Virus record (IMG/VR): IMGVR_UViG_3300006916_000200
Span: 1 to 32,044 of that record
Source: a virus
Length of the DNA stretch: 32,044 bases
Direction: 5' to 3' (one strand)
Shown: piece by piece, positions 16,350 through 24,208 of the stretch
How the letters are laid out: the number at the start of each line of letters is the position of its first letter
Position numbering within the stretch: the stretch's first letter is position 1
Program-made: the position numbers and the translations under genes
The notes under the pieces: model-generated
Database searches by the model: none
Seen by the model: only the letters and a program-made list of their open reading frames with translations
What the model was told of the DNA's origin: nothing

Positions 16350-16535
16350 TTATTTATTAGCGTTTTCTTCTTTAAAGACTGGCTGGGACTGTTGTAGAGC
16401 GTTAATTAAATTAGCCACATCCCTATAAGGACGCTCTAAAAGATAATTAACAGTAGCCTCTAATACATTAGGGCTTACCTTGTATGCGTCAGGTTTTTTT
16501 TGATTTTCTTCTTTTTTTTCTTCTTTTTGGCTCAA
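16350..16535 (-). CDS. Small hypothetical protein, TTG start
   Basis: 61 residues, Lys/Glu-rich N-terminus and an amphipathic helix (VLEATVNYLLERPYRDVANLINALQQSQ). The TTG at 16535 is supported by AGAGGTG six bases upstream, a strong ribosome binding site inside the 3' end of the holin gene (47-base overlap). The A-rich overlap tempted me to think of frameshifting, but an independent start explains it better. No family recognised. Confidence 0.6.
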   Translation of the reverse strand: MSQKEEKKEENQKKPDAYKVSPNVLEATVNYLLERPYRDVANLINALQQSQPVFKEENANK

Positions 16536-16749
16536 CTTTCACCTCTTTCTTTTCGCTTATCTTCCAATATAAATGGCCCATTACAAAGCCCATGAGAAAA
16601 GAGGTTACTGGGAATTCATAAGCCCAATCAATTAAAACCTGAGAAATAGAAGTATCAACACCATGCGAAATTATCGTGTATGCGTCATAGGCAAAAATTG
16701 CCACAACAACAACTATAATAAAACAAATCGTAGCATTGCGAGGAGACAT
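16489..16749 (-). CDS. Holin
   Basis: 86 residues. Two membrane segments (residues about 7-27, CFIIVVVVAIFAYDAYTII, and 45-62, FPVTSFLMGFVMGHLYW) are joined by a short loop, and the C-terminus is Lys/Arg-rich (RRKKRRKSKK). This is the usual layout of a small two-segment phage holin with cytoplasmic basic tail. It is the only clear two-helix protein in the cassette and lies upstream of the endolysin on the same strand. Family not named; the call rests on topology and context. Confidence 0.65.
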   Translation of the reverse strand: MSPRNATICFIIVVVVAIFAYDAYTIISHGVDTSISQVLIDWAYEFPVTSFLMGFVMGHLYWKISEKKEVKVEPKRRKKRRKSKKT

Positions 16750-17102
16750 TATTTCTTAACCAATTCTATGCCAGCAGCAGCCTCAATCTTAGCGTCTGCT
16801 TCTGCCAGCGTTGCCTCGATTACAGCAGCTAGCTCCGCTTGCTTGGCCTCAACTTCAGCCTGTGCTGTTTCATTGGCGAGTCTTTTTGCTTCCTGCGCTT
16901 CTTCAACTAACGTCTCTTTAAGTTTAATAAGCAGTAGCTCCGCAAAGTATTCCTCTATAGTCGTAGCTCCAACATCCGCTGCTTTTGTTGCGAAATAGTT
17001 TCGAGCTAGAGTTGATAGTTTCTCTCCGTCAACGTAGTCATTGAAGCTAAGTGTTACTTCAACTGGGTTTGGGTCTGCCGTAATATCATCTAGTAATCCC
17101 AT
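16749..17102 (-). CDS. Coiled-coil hypothetical protein
   Basis: 117 residues. The first 60 residues are mixed (ADPNPVEVTLSFNDYVDGEK), then an Ala/Glu/Lys-rich helix continues to the end (ETLVEEAQEAKRLANETAQAE), likely a coiled coil. It overlaps the holin start by one base and follows the beta-helix protein at eight bases. Possible tail-fibre chaperone or accessory subunit judging by place; not recognised. Confidence 0.5.
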   Translation of the reverse strand: MGLLDDITADPNPVEVTLSFNDYVDGEKLSTLARNYFATKAADVGATTIEEYFAELLLIKLKETLVEEAQEAKRLANETAQAEVEAKQAELAAVIEATLAEADAKIEAAAGIELVKK

Positions 17103-17110
17103 TGTTACTC

Positions 17111-18808
17111 CTAATAAAGTGCCGTGTAATTAATGTGAGCGCCCGTTACATGAATGGCTGCTACACCTGTTAAGTTTGTTAAATGAAATTCAAAAGCGAT
17201 CTGGCCGTTAACTAAATCCTCTATCGGATTCGTGGCATCAGATACATCTACTGTAAACTGCATGACATAAGCTGTATCTATCGCAAGTCCTCCAGCCGTT
17301 GTTATGGTTTCGCTTGCTGTTATCTGCGTACTTGTCTTTGTTAAGACTTCGTTCGCAGCACTATCAAAAGATATGTAATCAATAGTGCCGCTTGCGACAT
17401 CACTGTTCACTTGAGCGTTCACCAATGCAAAGTGGACATCAATAGTAAAGTCTTTTCTTAAGTCCATATCTTCAGGAGGAATGAGATTAAAAGAAATTAA
17501 TTCATTTGTCGCGTCAAATAAAAGCGCCGCAACCGATGGAGTAGTTCCTATTAAAGCGTCCGTAGGAGCCGTTGATCCTTTTTGAAGATTATTAACACCA
17601 AAGCGCGTTTTTCTTATCGTGCCTTTAGAGTTGTTTGAAACGATATGCCACTCAGTGCCGTCAGATATAACTCTTAAAGTCTCGCCAAACCTATTGAGAA
17701 TAACATTAAGCTCGCTATCTATAGTCTCAGATCCGTCGCCCTCCACTGTAATAACACCAGTTCCAATATTTTTAACTGTATAATCTGAGTCTGGGAATTG
17801 AGCAGCGGGAGGAAGGGTTACGGTAAAAGTACCATCGCAGCCAACAACTCTGTATGTTTCATCTAGGGTTTGAGTTGAATTGATTTCAGTCCATTTATGT
17901 CTGTTGAAGCTTGTGCCGTCAGTAAGATCATTGTAGTTCCCTGGTGGCACATTCCCGTTGAGTGTAAATGTCGTAGTGTCTGCCGTTAAATCAGTAAACT
18001 CATAGCTTGCTGAGTTAGTTCCGCCAGCCCCTTCAATAACTATAGACTCAGTGGCTCCTGTAATACGCTCACCTTTAGAAATGTAGGTGAGGCTGCCGTT
18101 ATCTGCAATCTCAATAGCAGTTTCAATGTCCGTGTATTGGTTGCTTGAAAATTCAACCTTCACACCGCCATTGATGTCGGCACCAGTAGTACCCGAAACC
18201 AGGGTACTGTCGAAAGCGTTATCACGAAATGACACGTTCCCGCCGTCAACTTGAACAAATAAAGCATTTGTGTCCGGTAGAACTAGCTGGCAGTTTGTAA
18301 TACCAACCGCCGTACCTCCATTGATATGAAGTGCCGGTCCTGCGAAGTTTTGAATAGTAGTATTGTTTAAAAACGTAAAACCATTTAAACACTCAACTGC
18401 TGTGGTTACGTTATTAAACTGGCAGCTTTGCACAGAAAGGGTATCAGTTGAGCCGGTTAGCTTATCAATAGCTAAAGTACAGTCCTCAATAGATACGTCT
18501 TGTAAGGTTAAGCTCTGACAAGTAAACAAAGGCTGTCCGCTATCACTTCCCTTAATGTTACTTAAAGATGGTCCTCGCCCTACGAAAGCAATAAACGCAG
18601 GTAAAGCAATCGCGCCGCCTGAGTTATCAACCTCAAAGCTTCCTGCGCCCAGTTCAATAACAAAGAAGTCATCATTGGTCGGAGTAAAGCCAGAGCCAGA
18701 AAGATATTCTAAAGCCGCGTCAATAGTTGAGAAATCTCCGCCGCCGTCTCTCAAGACAGTTACCGACCTATAGTCTGTGGCCTCTTGTGGCTTTCTACCT
18801 AATCCCAT
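17111..18808 (-). CDS. Beta-helix tailspike-like protein 1
   Basis: 565 residues. Residues about 15-60 (VLRDGGGDFSTIDAALEYL, then LGAGSFEVDN) are the entry motif of a pectin-lyase-type right-handed beta helix, as in tailspikes. Repeated short strands with Asn and Gly turns follow to about 280 (ITNCQLVLPDTNALFVQ, SVQSCQFNNVTTAVECLNG). Next is a small beta module (FTVTLPPAAQFPDSDYTVKN ... GTEWHIVS), and then a separate C-terminal beta domain. Role: host surface binding and perhaps glycan degradation; no catalytic residues are assigned. Confidence 0.65.
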   Translation of the reverse strand: MGLGRKPQEATDYRSVTVLRDGGGDFSTIDAALEYLSGSGFTPTNDDFFVIELGAGSFEVDNSGGAIALPAFIAFVGRGPSLSNIKGSDSGQPLFTCQSLTLQDVSIEDCTLAIDKLTGSTDTLSVQSCQFNNVTTAVECLNGFTFLNNTTIQNFAGPALHINGGTAVGITNCQLVLPDTNALFVQVDGGNVSFRDNAFDSTLVSGTTGADINGGVKVEFSSNQYTDIETAIEIADNGSLTYISKGERITGATESIVIEGAGGTNSASYEFTDLTADTTTFTLNGNVPPGNYNDLTDGTSFNRHKWTEINSTQTLDETYRVVGCDGTFTVTLPPAAQFPDSDYTVKNIGTGVITVEGDGSETIDSELNVILNRFGETLRVISDGTEWHIVSNNSKGTIRKTRFGVNNLQKGSTAPTDALIGTTPSVAALLFDATNELISFNLIPPEDMDLRKDFTIDVHFALVNAQVNSDVASGTIDYISFDSAANEVLTKTSTQITASETITTAGGLAIDTAYVMQFTVDVSDATNPIEDLVNGQIAFEFHLTNLTGVAAIHVTGAHINYTALY

Positions 18809-19152
18809 TAGCTAAATTCCACCCCGCCAACAATTACGTTAATGGCGTTTGCGGTTAAGGCCTGCACTCTAATTTCAGAAGCCGCCGTTGAATGTGCGAT
18901 CTTCTTAGCATCAACTAAGTCACGCCAATCGTTAGGCGGTATTGCGAAGTTAGTCACAAGTCTGTTCGCATTTGCCCCAGCCCCACCGCCTGACACTGAC
19001 CAAGCGTTAACGAATACTGTAGAGGAGCTTCCGTTTACAATACGGATTGAGTTAAGTTGCGCTCTTGTGCTGGCCGGAACTGTATAGACCACTGTCTCAG
19101 TAGTTGTAGTTAAGTATGTTTCTGATAACTGTTCAAAATCTGCCGTAGCCAT
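18808..19152 (-). CDS. Small beta-rich virion protein
   Basis: 114 residues. An immunoglobulin-like or jelly-roll strand pattern: YTVPASTRAQLNSIRIVNGSSSTVFVNAWSV, then IPPNDWRDLVDAKKIAHSTAAS. Such small proteins recur between fibre and tailspike genes of short-tailed phages and are probably virion components. Both flanks are tight (one-base overlap with the beta-helix gene and an eight-base gap to the other). Function unknown. Confidence 0.55.
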   Translation of the reverse strand: MATADFEQLSETYLTTTTETVVYTVPASTRAQLNSIRIVNGSSSTVFVNAWSVSGGGAGANANRLVTNFAIPPNDWRDLVDAKKIAHSTAASEIRVQALTANAINVIVGGVEFS

Positions 19153-19160
19153 GTATTACC

Positions 19161-20918
19161 TCATTCAAAAAAGTTTCCGTACTCAAGCAATGGTATCTCA
19201 ACAAAGGAGTTAGAGTCACCTGCGTTAATGAATTTACCTGTATTCGTATCAAAATAAGTGTTAGGTCTGTGGTCTTCTACAAACAACGAGAAGTCAGTCT
19301 CGTCCCATTTGCCATAGTTTGAAGTAACCGAAACGCCAGCCGCACCCGTTAAAAAGTTATTAGTGTAAGTTCCCGTCTGAGTATTGTAATCACATTGAAG
19401 CGTTGCGGTGCCATCAAGGTCGTATATGACAGTCCCTCCCCCACCGAAAGTATTATAAGTAGAAATTAATGTGCCTGAGTTCATTTCAAACAATCTGCCC
19501 AGACCAAAGAAAGTATTAATAACTGTACATTTGGTTACTGTGATATCTAAGTTAAAAGACGTTGTTTGAGTATCAATTATTGTATTAATAAGATCAAAAG
19601 AGCAGCCCTCTATTAAATTGCTCGTGCTGTCTGCCGTTAAGTTGGCTGTTTCTACTAGAGTAGTGGCTCCGAAGCCGTTAATGGTGCAATTTTTTATTGT
19701 AATGATTCCCTGGTAAATATCGAAAACAATATTCGAGCCATCAATAATTAGTCCGGCAAAGTTTATTATTCCGCTCGGATTTACTCCGTTAGCATTTACC
19801 TCAAACATGGTAAAGGCACTGCCAATATTAATATATGCATTATAAAAACCAGATAAGCTTCTCATTGCCAGGATAGTTCTTGCACTTGATGCACCAATAA
19901 GTCTTGTAACTCTTCCCGCGCCAAAAACATGAACGTGTTGCGGAACAACTGGAGTCGACACTGAGTTATCAATGGTGTGTGTTCCCGCTGATAGAAATAT
20001 ATAGACATTGCTGTTTGCAGTAGGAGAAAGTGCTGATGCTGCTGTAATGGCGGCTGTTAATGTCGTATAGTCAGCACTACCTGAAGGATCTACATATATC
20101 TGCCTTGCGAAAGATATGTGTTCTTCAGGTAGATAATTTAAAATCTGATTGTGGTCTATAAATGTGTTCGGGTCAGTCCAAGAACCAGCACCCGTTGTGG
20201 CATTATCAAGCTTCCATACATCATTAACTGATGCCGAAGCAAGAGAGGCGTCAATAAAGTTAATAGTACCTTGTGAGCCACCTGCGCTAGTACCAATTTG
20301 CAGATTAATGTCACCACTATCGCCTGTTCCCGCTGTCTTGTTGCCAGTTTCAATGTTAACTGAGCCTGAAGCAGTGGCATCTGCCGTAGCTTCGTCTTCT
20401 GTATATAAAGCTACTTGAGATGCCGCCCCATCAGCACGAAGGCCCACGGCTCCGGTTTGCCCACTTGGAAGCGTAAGCCCCCTGCCTATAATACCTGAAT
20501 TATTAATATTGAATTGCTCAGAAACTACATCAGACCAGGCAAGGCCAACAATTCCAAGAGATCTTGTGTTGTTGCCATCTGGCCTTGTGCCTCCATTCAA
20601 AATAATGTCTGCACCAGTATAACCAACCTCAACCCGACCCGCTGTATTTACTTTTAAAAGGTCGCGGTTAGAGCCAAAGAAGCCCTGATAAGCGACATCG
20701 TTTTGAACAACCACTGTATTTGTAGAAGTCATATTAAGGTCAGCGTTAATTGCCGTTGTGCCTAAATTATCAAGCTCACGAGTCGCATAAGTAGAAGACC
20801 CTAAAGCTAGAATGTCTGCTGCCGTTATTTGCCTACTTACATTATCAGCTTGTGCAACTGCAAAAACATCAGTCGTTGCCGCTGTTCCAATAGGTAAATC
20901 AGTAAACTTAACACTCAT
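19161..20918 (-). CDS. Beta-helix tailspike-like protein 2
   Basis: 585 residues. The N-terminal part (residues 1-240) is fibre-like, with Asn/Gly/Thr-rich repeats (SVNIETGNKTAGTGDSGDIN). Then IYVDPSGSADYTTLTAAITAA (about 270-290) opens a pectin-lyase-type beta helix; GTHTIDNSV and many short strands (IKNCTINGFGATTLVETAN, VTKCTVINTFFGLGR) follow to about 540. The protein resembles the gene ending at 17111 in plan but has a longer N-terminus. It is probably part of a tail receptor-binding complex. Catalytic activity not assigned. Confidence 0.65.
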   Translation of the reverse strand: MSVKFTDLPIGTAATTDVFAVAQADNVSRQITAADILALGSSTYATRELDNLGTTAINADLNMTSTNTVVVQNDVAYQGFFGSNRDLLKVNTAGRVEVGYTGADIILNGGTRPDGNNTRSLGIVGLAWSDVVSEQFNINNSGIIGRGLTLPSGQTGAVGLRADGAASQVALYTEDEATADATASGSVNIETGNKTAGTGDSGDINLQIGTSAGGSQGTINFIDASLASASVNDVWKLDNATTGAGSWTDPNTFIDHNQILNYLPEEHISFARQIYVDPSGSADYTTLTAAITAASALSPTANSNVYIFLSAGTHTIDNSVSTPVVPQHVHVFGAGRVTRLIGASSARTILAMRSLSGFYNAYINIGSAFTMFEVNANGVNPSGIINFAGLIIDGSNIVFDIYQGIITIKNCTINGFGATTLVETANLTADSTSNLIEGCSFDLINTIIDTQTTSFNLDITVTKCTVINTFFGLGRLFEMNSGTLISTYNTFGGGGTVIYDLDGTATLQCDYNTQTGTYTNNFLTGAAGVSVTSNYGKWDETDFSLFVEDHRPNTYFDTNTGKFINAGDSNSFVEIPLLEYGNFFE

Positions 20919-20921
20919 TAT

Positions 20922-21056
20922 CTACTCCAAATTAGCCATTAAGGGAGTTCCGTCTTGAGCACAAAGCAAATCACCGCCCTGAGTGCAGAAAACATCCAAC
21001 AGCCTTCTCTTGCCGTATCTTAAAACCCTAGCTGCTGTAACTCGTAAAAGCTTCAA
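20922..21056 (-). CDS. Small basic protein, TTG start
   Basis: A 44-residue ORF filling the gap between the decoration-like gene and the second beta-helix gene. Its TTG start overlaps the preceding stop (TTGA), and its own stop lies three bases before the next ATG. The N-terminal half is basic (LLRVTAARVLRYGKRRLLDV), and the second half has two Cys and a DGTP motif. No strong ribosome binding site (GGGGA about 12 bases upstream). The exact packing between neighbours is the main support; unknown function. Confidence 0.45.
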   Translation of the reverse strand: MKLLRVTAARVLRYGKRRLLDVFCTQGGDLLCAQDGTPLMANLE

Positions 21057-21541
21057 TCTAGTAAAATCCCCACTTTAACAACAAGCCCACTCGTAGATGT
21101 GTAAGTAGGCGTACCACCAGATCTAACTATAGCCCATATACTTAAAGCTTTTCTGTTGTCTGGAATACTTTTTATTGAATCTAATAAAATTCCAACCTGG
21201 CCAATAGTGGCAACAGAGTTGTTTGCTAAGTCCCTATAATCCCCAGAAGAAACCCTAACAGAGCCTAAATACTTTTCCTCTAGTTCACTGTCAGAAACAT
21301 CTAAAGGATCATTGTCAGATGAAGCTACTGTTACTTCCTTAGAGAAAAATAAAACATCTAATGTTGAGTTTTGAGAATCCTTATCAATAATAGTCACAGA
21401 CAAGATAGCTCCGGTACTAGGACAATCCATCACAGCACTTAGTTCCTGCAAATCTCCAACCTGATCAGCTTCAGCATAAGCAGAAGTTGAAATAGTTGGC
21501 GTAAAACTAACAACCCTTGATTTTCCTTGTAACGTAGACAT
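21053..21541 (-). CDS. Capsid-associated (decoration-like) structural protein
   Basis: 162 residues of beta-rich protein. Recognisable blocks are YAEADQVGDLQEL, LSVTIIDKDSQNSTLDVLFFSK, NSVATIGQVGILLDS and SIWAIVRSGGTPTYTSTSGLVVKVGIL. I know this combination from phage structural proteins immediately after major capsid genes, where they are usually annotated as unnamed virion proteins. The position just downstream of the capsid gene fits a head decoration or a capsid-stabilising subunit. Function in this phage is inference. Confidence 0.6.
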   Translation of the reverse strand: MSTLQGKSRVVSFTPTISTSAYAEADQVGDLQELSAVMDCPSTGAILSVTIIDKDSQNSTLDVLFFSKEVTVASSDNDPLDVSDSELEEKYLGSVRVSSGDYRDLANNSVATIGQVGILLDSIKSIPDNRKALSIWAIVRSGGTPTYTSTSGLVVKVGILLD

Positions 21542-21562
21542 CTTTCCCCCTAATCAATAATA

Positions 21563-21588
21563 GACCCCCAACCCGAAAGTCGGGAGTC
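21563..21588 (-). other. Stem-loop between capsid and decoration-like genes
   Basis: CCCGA (21572-21576) pairs with TCGGG (21580-21584) around a three-base loop, with GAC/GTC outer pairs (21563-21565 and 21586-21588). On the - strand the hairpin lies between the capsid stop and the next start and is not followed by a T-run. It could be an mRNA stability or partial attenuation element that sets the high capsid level. Weak evidence. Confidence 0.35.
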
Positions 21589-21602
21589 CAGAAATCAACT
21601 AA

Positions 21603-22721
21603 CTAATAGCTGATTGTGTGCATAATAGCGTTCTTCCATGGCGCTGTGCAGACTAAATCGCCATACAAAGCGTGATCCAGGATGTACGCGTAGCCTGTAG
21701 TGGCACGAGTCTCAAAAAACTCTTTCCCGTCTGGTGCTTTTCTTCTACGGAACATTCCGTTAGTGTAGAAAGTCACTGAATCCCAATCAAGGTACATGAT
21801 TACATCATCACCTTGCTCTTGAATTCCAACGATGCGAAGAGTATTCCCATCAACAGAGCCGACCTCAATAGTAGCCCAACCGTACTGATTAGTAGTACGA
21901 GAGTTAGGAACTACGTTGAAAGATCCCTTAGAAGTTTCAATAACTTTCAATACAGAACCGAAGTTCTTGAAAGACATTAATACTTCAGGAGCTTTTCCGC
22001 CCTTACCTTTAATCATGCGCTCGCTGTAACCATCGAAAACTTTTTCAACGATGTTCGCAGCAGTAACAGATGATCCGTTAACTTGAACAGCTTGCAAAAA
22101 TGGATAATCCAATTTTGTTTGGCCGAAAAGCGTTGCCGAGCCGCCGTTAGCAAGAGAAAGTAACTGAGACTTTAAGCTTGTGAACCCAGATGCCTGAGCA
22201 CCAGGATGATAAAGCTTCGCTGATTGAGCAACACTGTATGCGCTTAAATCAGCAGCAGCCCCGCCACGAGTGAGTGATAAAGTCACAGCACTTGTTTCGA
22301 TGTTGATTGCAATAACATAAACGTCAACAGCAGCAGAATCATCATCGTCAATAGAAGCTTTTTGAGATAGAGTAAATCTATCAATTCTATCAACAACAAG
22401 AACACCTGTTGCAGCGTTAGTGTCATCAGTTACCGTGGCAAATTCTGGTCCATCTAAAAGATGTACTGACATTACCATTTTCATATACTGCATCATACCG
22501 TCCACTTGGTCAGGTAGAATACGTAAGAACGTAGACTCAGGAATTTTCCCATCATGTTGAACTAAATCACGATGTTGAAAGATAAGTGAACTCCAGGCCT
22601 CAGGTTGAGTCGAGATAGTACCACGTACATAATCGTACTTAGCAATATCAGAATCAGCAGCAAGCTGACCAAATTCAACGCTTGAAGCGTGTTGTCCTTG
22701 GAACGGTACGATCAATTGACC
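21603..22721 (-). CDS. Major capsid protein, exon 2 (372 codons)
   Basis: Exon 2 begins with GGT at 22721, and the spliced protein reads ...DESWKG|GQLIVPFQG.... The 372 residues from here contain the capsid pattern GQLIVPFQGQHASSVEFGQ, YDYVRGTISTQPEAWSSLIFQHRDL, RILPDQVDGMMQYMKMVMSVHLLDG and the C-terminal EFFETRATTGYAYILDHALYG. The best-known relatives start with the 42-residue piece carried by exon 1. The ATG at 22724 that an ORF search chooses consists of the last three bases of the intron. The spliced product is 414 residues, HK97-type fold by inference. The decoration-like gene follows. Confidence 0.85.
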   Translation of the reverse strand, partial: GQLIVPFQGQHASSVEFGQLAADSDIAKYDYVRGTISTQPEAWSSLIFQHRDLVQHDGKIPESTFLRILPDQVDGMMQYMKMVMSVHLLDGPEFATVTDDTNAATGVLVVDRIDRFTLSQKASIDDDDSAAVDVYVIAINIETSAVTLSLTRGGAAADLSAYSVAQSAKLYHPGAQASGFTSLKSQLLSLANGGSATLFGQTKLDYPFLQAVQVNGSSVTAANIVEKVFDGYSERMIKGKGGKAPEVLMSFKNFGSVLKVIETSKGSFNVVPNSRTTNQYGWATIEVGSVDGNTLRIVGIQEQGDDVIMYLDWDSVTFYTNGMFRRRKAPDGKEFFETRATTGYAYILDHALYGDLVCTAPWKNAIMHTISY

Positions 22722-22925
22722 CATTCATGTTACTACCCTTTCGGGCGGGGAAAACTCTTCGGATTTCCCTCTTCGGCTTCTTTTGTTATACCGAAGATCA
22801 GACTGTCGCTTCCTATTTCTAGGTTCTCTCACTCAGTCGTTCAGCCTGGCTTTACCCTTGGCCCCTGTCGTCCACTTCTGGACTTCCAAGTCAATCAGAG
22901 AGAATTTTACAAGAGCTAGCCTTTA
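22722..22925 (-). ncRNA. Group I intron in the major capsid gene (204 nt)
   Basis: Read on the - strand. The 5' exon ends in U (22926), and the intron ends in G (22722). P1: exon AAGGGU pairs with the guide GCUCUU (22916-22911) with a G-U at the splice site. P3: TTCTCTC (22904-22898) with GAGAGAA (22830-22824). P4: CTTGG with CCAAG. P5: GTCCA with TGGAC, loop GAAG. P7: GACTG (22838-22834) with CAGTC (22805-22801), preceded by AAGCGA. P8: CCTA-GAAA-TAGG. P9: TCTTCGG with CCGAAGA; then GGGAAA with TTTCCC and CCC-GAAA-GGG. There is no internal ORF. P6 and a P2 are not evident. A small self-splicing ribozyme is the only reading that also repairs the capsid frame. Confidence 0.9.
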
Positions 22926-23051
22926 ACCCTTCCAACTTTCGTCCATTTTACATTTTTGTAGCAAGTAATCGCGCTTAATATATTCTTCTTTCAAGAGATC
23001 AAGCGGCAAATACTCGTTCAGCATTGAGCTGAAGTCTCTATTAGTTGCCAT
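22926..23051 (-). CDS. Major capsid protein, exon 1 (42 codons)
   Basis: ATG at 23049-23051 with AAAGGA-type ribosome binding site (AAAAAGGAAAAAACAA) upstream. The 42 codons give MATNRDFSSMLNEYLPLDLL, then KEEYIKRDYLLQKCKMDESW and KG, and stop at TAA, the first three bases of the intron. This N-terminus (helix, acidic, ending ...DESWKG just before the GxLIVPF strand) is what I remember from homologous intron-free capsids. It is far too short to be a separate gene of this type, and joined to exon 2 it is in phase. Confidence 0.88.
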
Positions 23052-23070
23052 TTGTTTTTTCCTTTTTAAT

Positions 23071-23084
23071 GCTCATTATTGAGC
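23071..23084 (-). other. Small hairpin upstream of the capsid exon 1
   Basis: GCTCA and TGAGC (23071-23084) form a five-pair stem with a four-base loop on the - strand, between the scaffold stop and the capsid ribosome binding site. It may expose or protect that site; otherwise there is little to say. Confidence 0.25.
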
Positions 23085-23092
23085 GGTTAATG

Positions 23093-24208
23093 TTAGCCCT
23101 GACTGATTTCACGATACTTAGCCCGTAAATCGTCAAGGTTTTTTACTACTGGTTTCACAGCGGTTTGCTGTCCGGCTGCTACTGTTGGAATAACTGGCTT
23201 AGCTGCTGGAGCCTGAACTTGCGGTTCTTGCCCTGGTGCTTGAACTGTGGCTTCTGCCGGAACTACTGGGGACGCTTGCTGTTCCCCAATGAACTTGCCG
23301 TAAGTAGAAAGCACCCTTTGTGCCGCCTCTTCTACAGAAAGATCTTTTTGTTCCATGGCCCAAGCCTTTTGCCCCTCTTCAACGACTAATCGCTTAAAAG
23401 AACCTAGCTCTCCCATTTTCTGATCCACTTGTGCCGCGACGCTTGCAACGTCCGATCTAGAAAGCAAAGAATCTAACTGCATAGTTCTGGCCTGAACTGC
23501 GTGAGACTCGCTTTGCTGACTTAACATTTGATTCTGCTCCTCTAGCTGATGCAATTTTGCACGTTCATTGACTTGCTGCTCGTACATTTGCTTAGCCATC
23601 GGGTCTTCATTTAAACTTAACTTTTGGAGCATCCACTTTTGCAAAGCTTCTTCCCCAATACCTAATTCATTAAAAAAATTGTCGTAATCCCCACGCTCAG
23701 CGAATCCTAAAATTCGGTTCACGTTACCATCTAGTTGAGTATGAGCTTGCATAACAGTCTCATAGTCTTCTCTGGATTTACCTAACTTCTCCTTGAACCC
23801 ATCAATAGCGTAGGATCTTTCGAGAATTTCTTTAACCTGTGCCTCTGTCTCAGGATTAATAATGGCTCCCTTTAAAAAATCAGGGACCTCATGCTCCTTA
23901 CCAAAAGCTGTAAACTTATGGTTGGCCTCGTACTTGGCCTCAGCCTCTTCTTTTGGAAGTTCATCAGCCACTTCTCCGACTGGTGATTCTTCCTTTGCTT
24001 CTACTGCTGGCTTGTCTTCTGCCTTAGCAGCCTTCTCTAAATTCTTGGCTGCTTTTTCCATAACCTTATCTTCTAACGGTCTATTTGCCTCTTCAGATAA
24101 GTTTGTGTGAACGGCGTTACTCTCCGTTGCTTCTTGAATTGTTTCCGCTCCGCCTTCAAATGGCGTGTTCGAGTGCTCTGTAGAATTTGCTTGTTCTACT
24201 TGTTCCAT
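23093..24208 (-). CDS. Scaffolding protein
   Basis: 371 residues, acidic and Gln/Glu/Ala/Lys-rich. It has an N-terminal acidic arm (about 1-90), a helical middle with DFLKGAIINPETEAQVKEIL and a coiled coil around 200-260 (EQQVNERAKLHQLEEQNQ), and a Pro/Ala/Val-rich linker before a basic C-terminal helix (VKNLDDLRAKYREISQG). This is the typical plan of a scaffold, with the capsid-binding helix at the C-terminus. It lies between portal and capsid, in the usual order. The ATG overlaps the portal stop (TAATG) and has GGGGGAGA upstream. Confidence 0.75.
   Translation of the reverse strand: MEQVEQANSTEHSNTPFEGGAETIQEATESNAVHTNLSEEANRPLEDKVMEKAAKNLEKAAKAEDKPAVEAKEESPVGEVADELPKEEAEAKYEANHKFTAFGKEHEVPDFLKGAIINPETEAQVKEILERSYAIDGFKEKLGKSREDYETVMQAHTQLDGNVNRILGFAERGDYDNFFNELGIGEEALQKWMLQKLSLNEDPMAKQMYEQQVNERAKLHQLEEQNQMLSQQSESHAVQARTMQLDSLLSRSDVASVAAQVDQKMGELGSFKRLVVEEGQKAWAMEQKDLSVEEAAQRVLSTYGKFIGEQQASPVVPAEATVQAPGQEPQVQAPAAKPVIPTVAAGQQTAVKPVVKNLDDLRAKYREISQG

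Noticed and set aside
16489-16535. Programmed frameshift at the A-rich overlap in the holin gene
   Set aside because: The downstream frame is +1, whereas A-run slippage usually gives -1. AGAGGTG before the TTG gives a simple independent start.
21603-22724. Major capsid ORF starting at ATG 22724
   Set aside because: The ATG belongs to the intron's 3' end, it has no good ribosome binding site, and the missing N-terminus is encoded by exon 1 upstream.
22760-22900. tRNA or tmRNA in the structured gap before the capsid
   Set aside because: Strong hairpins first suggested a tRNA, but there is no acceptor/anticodon/T-arm layout, and the group I P3-P7-P8 pattern with frame repair explains it.
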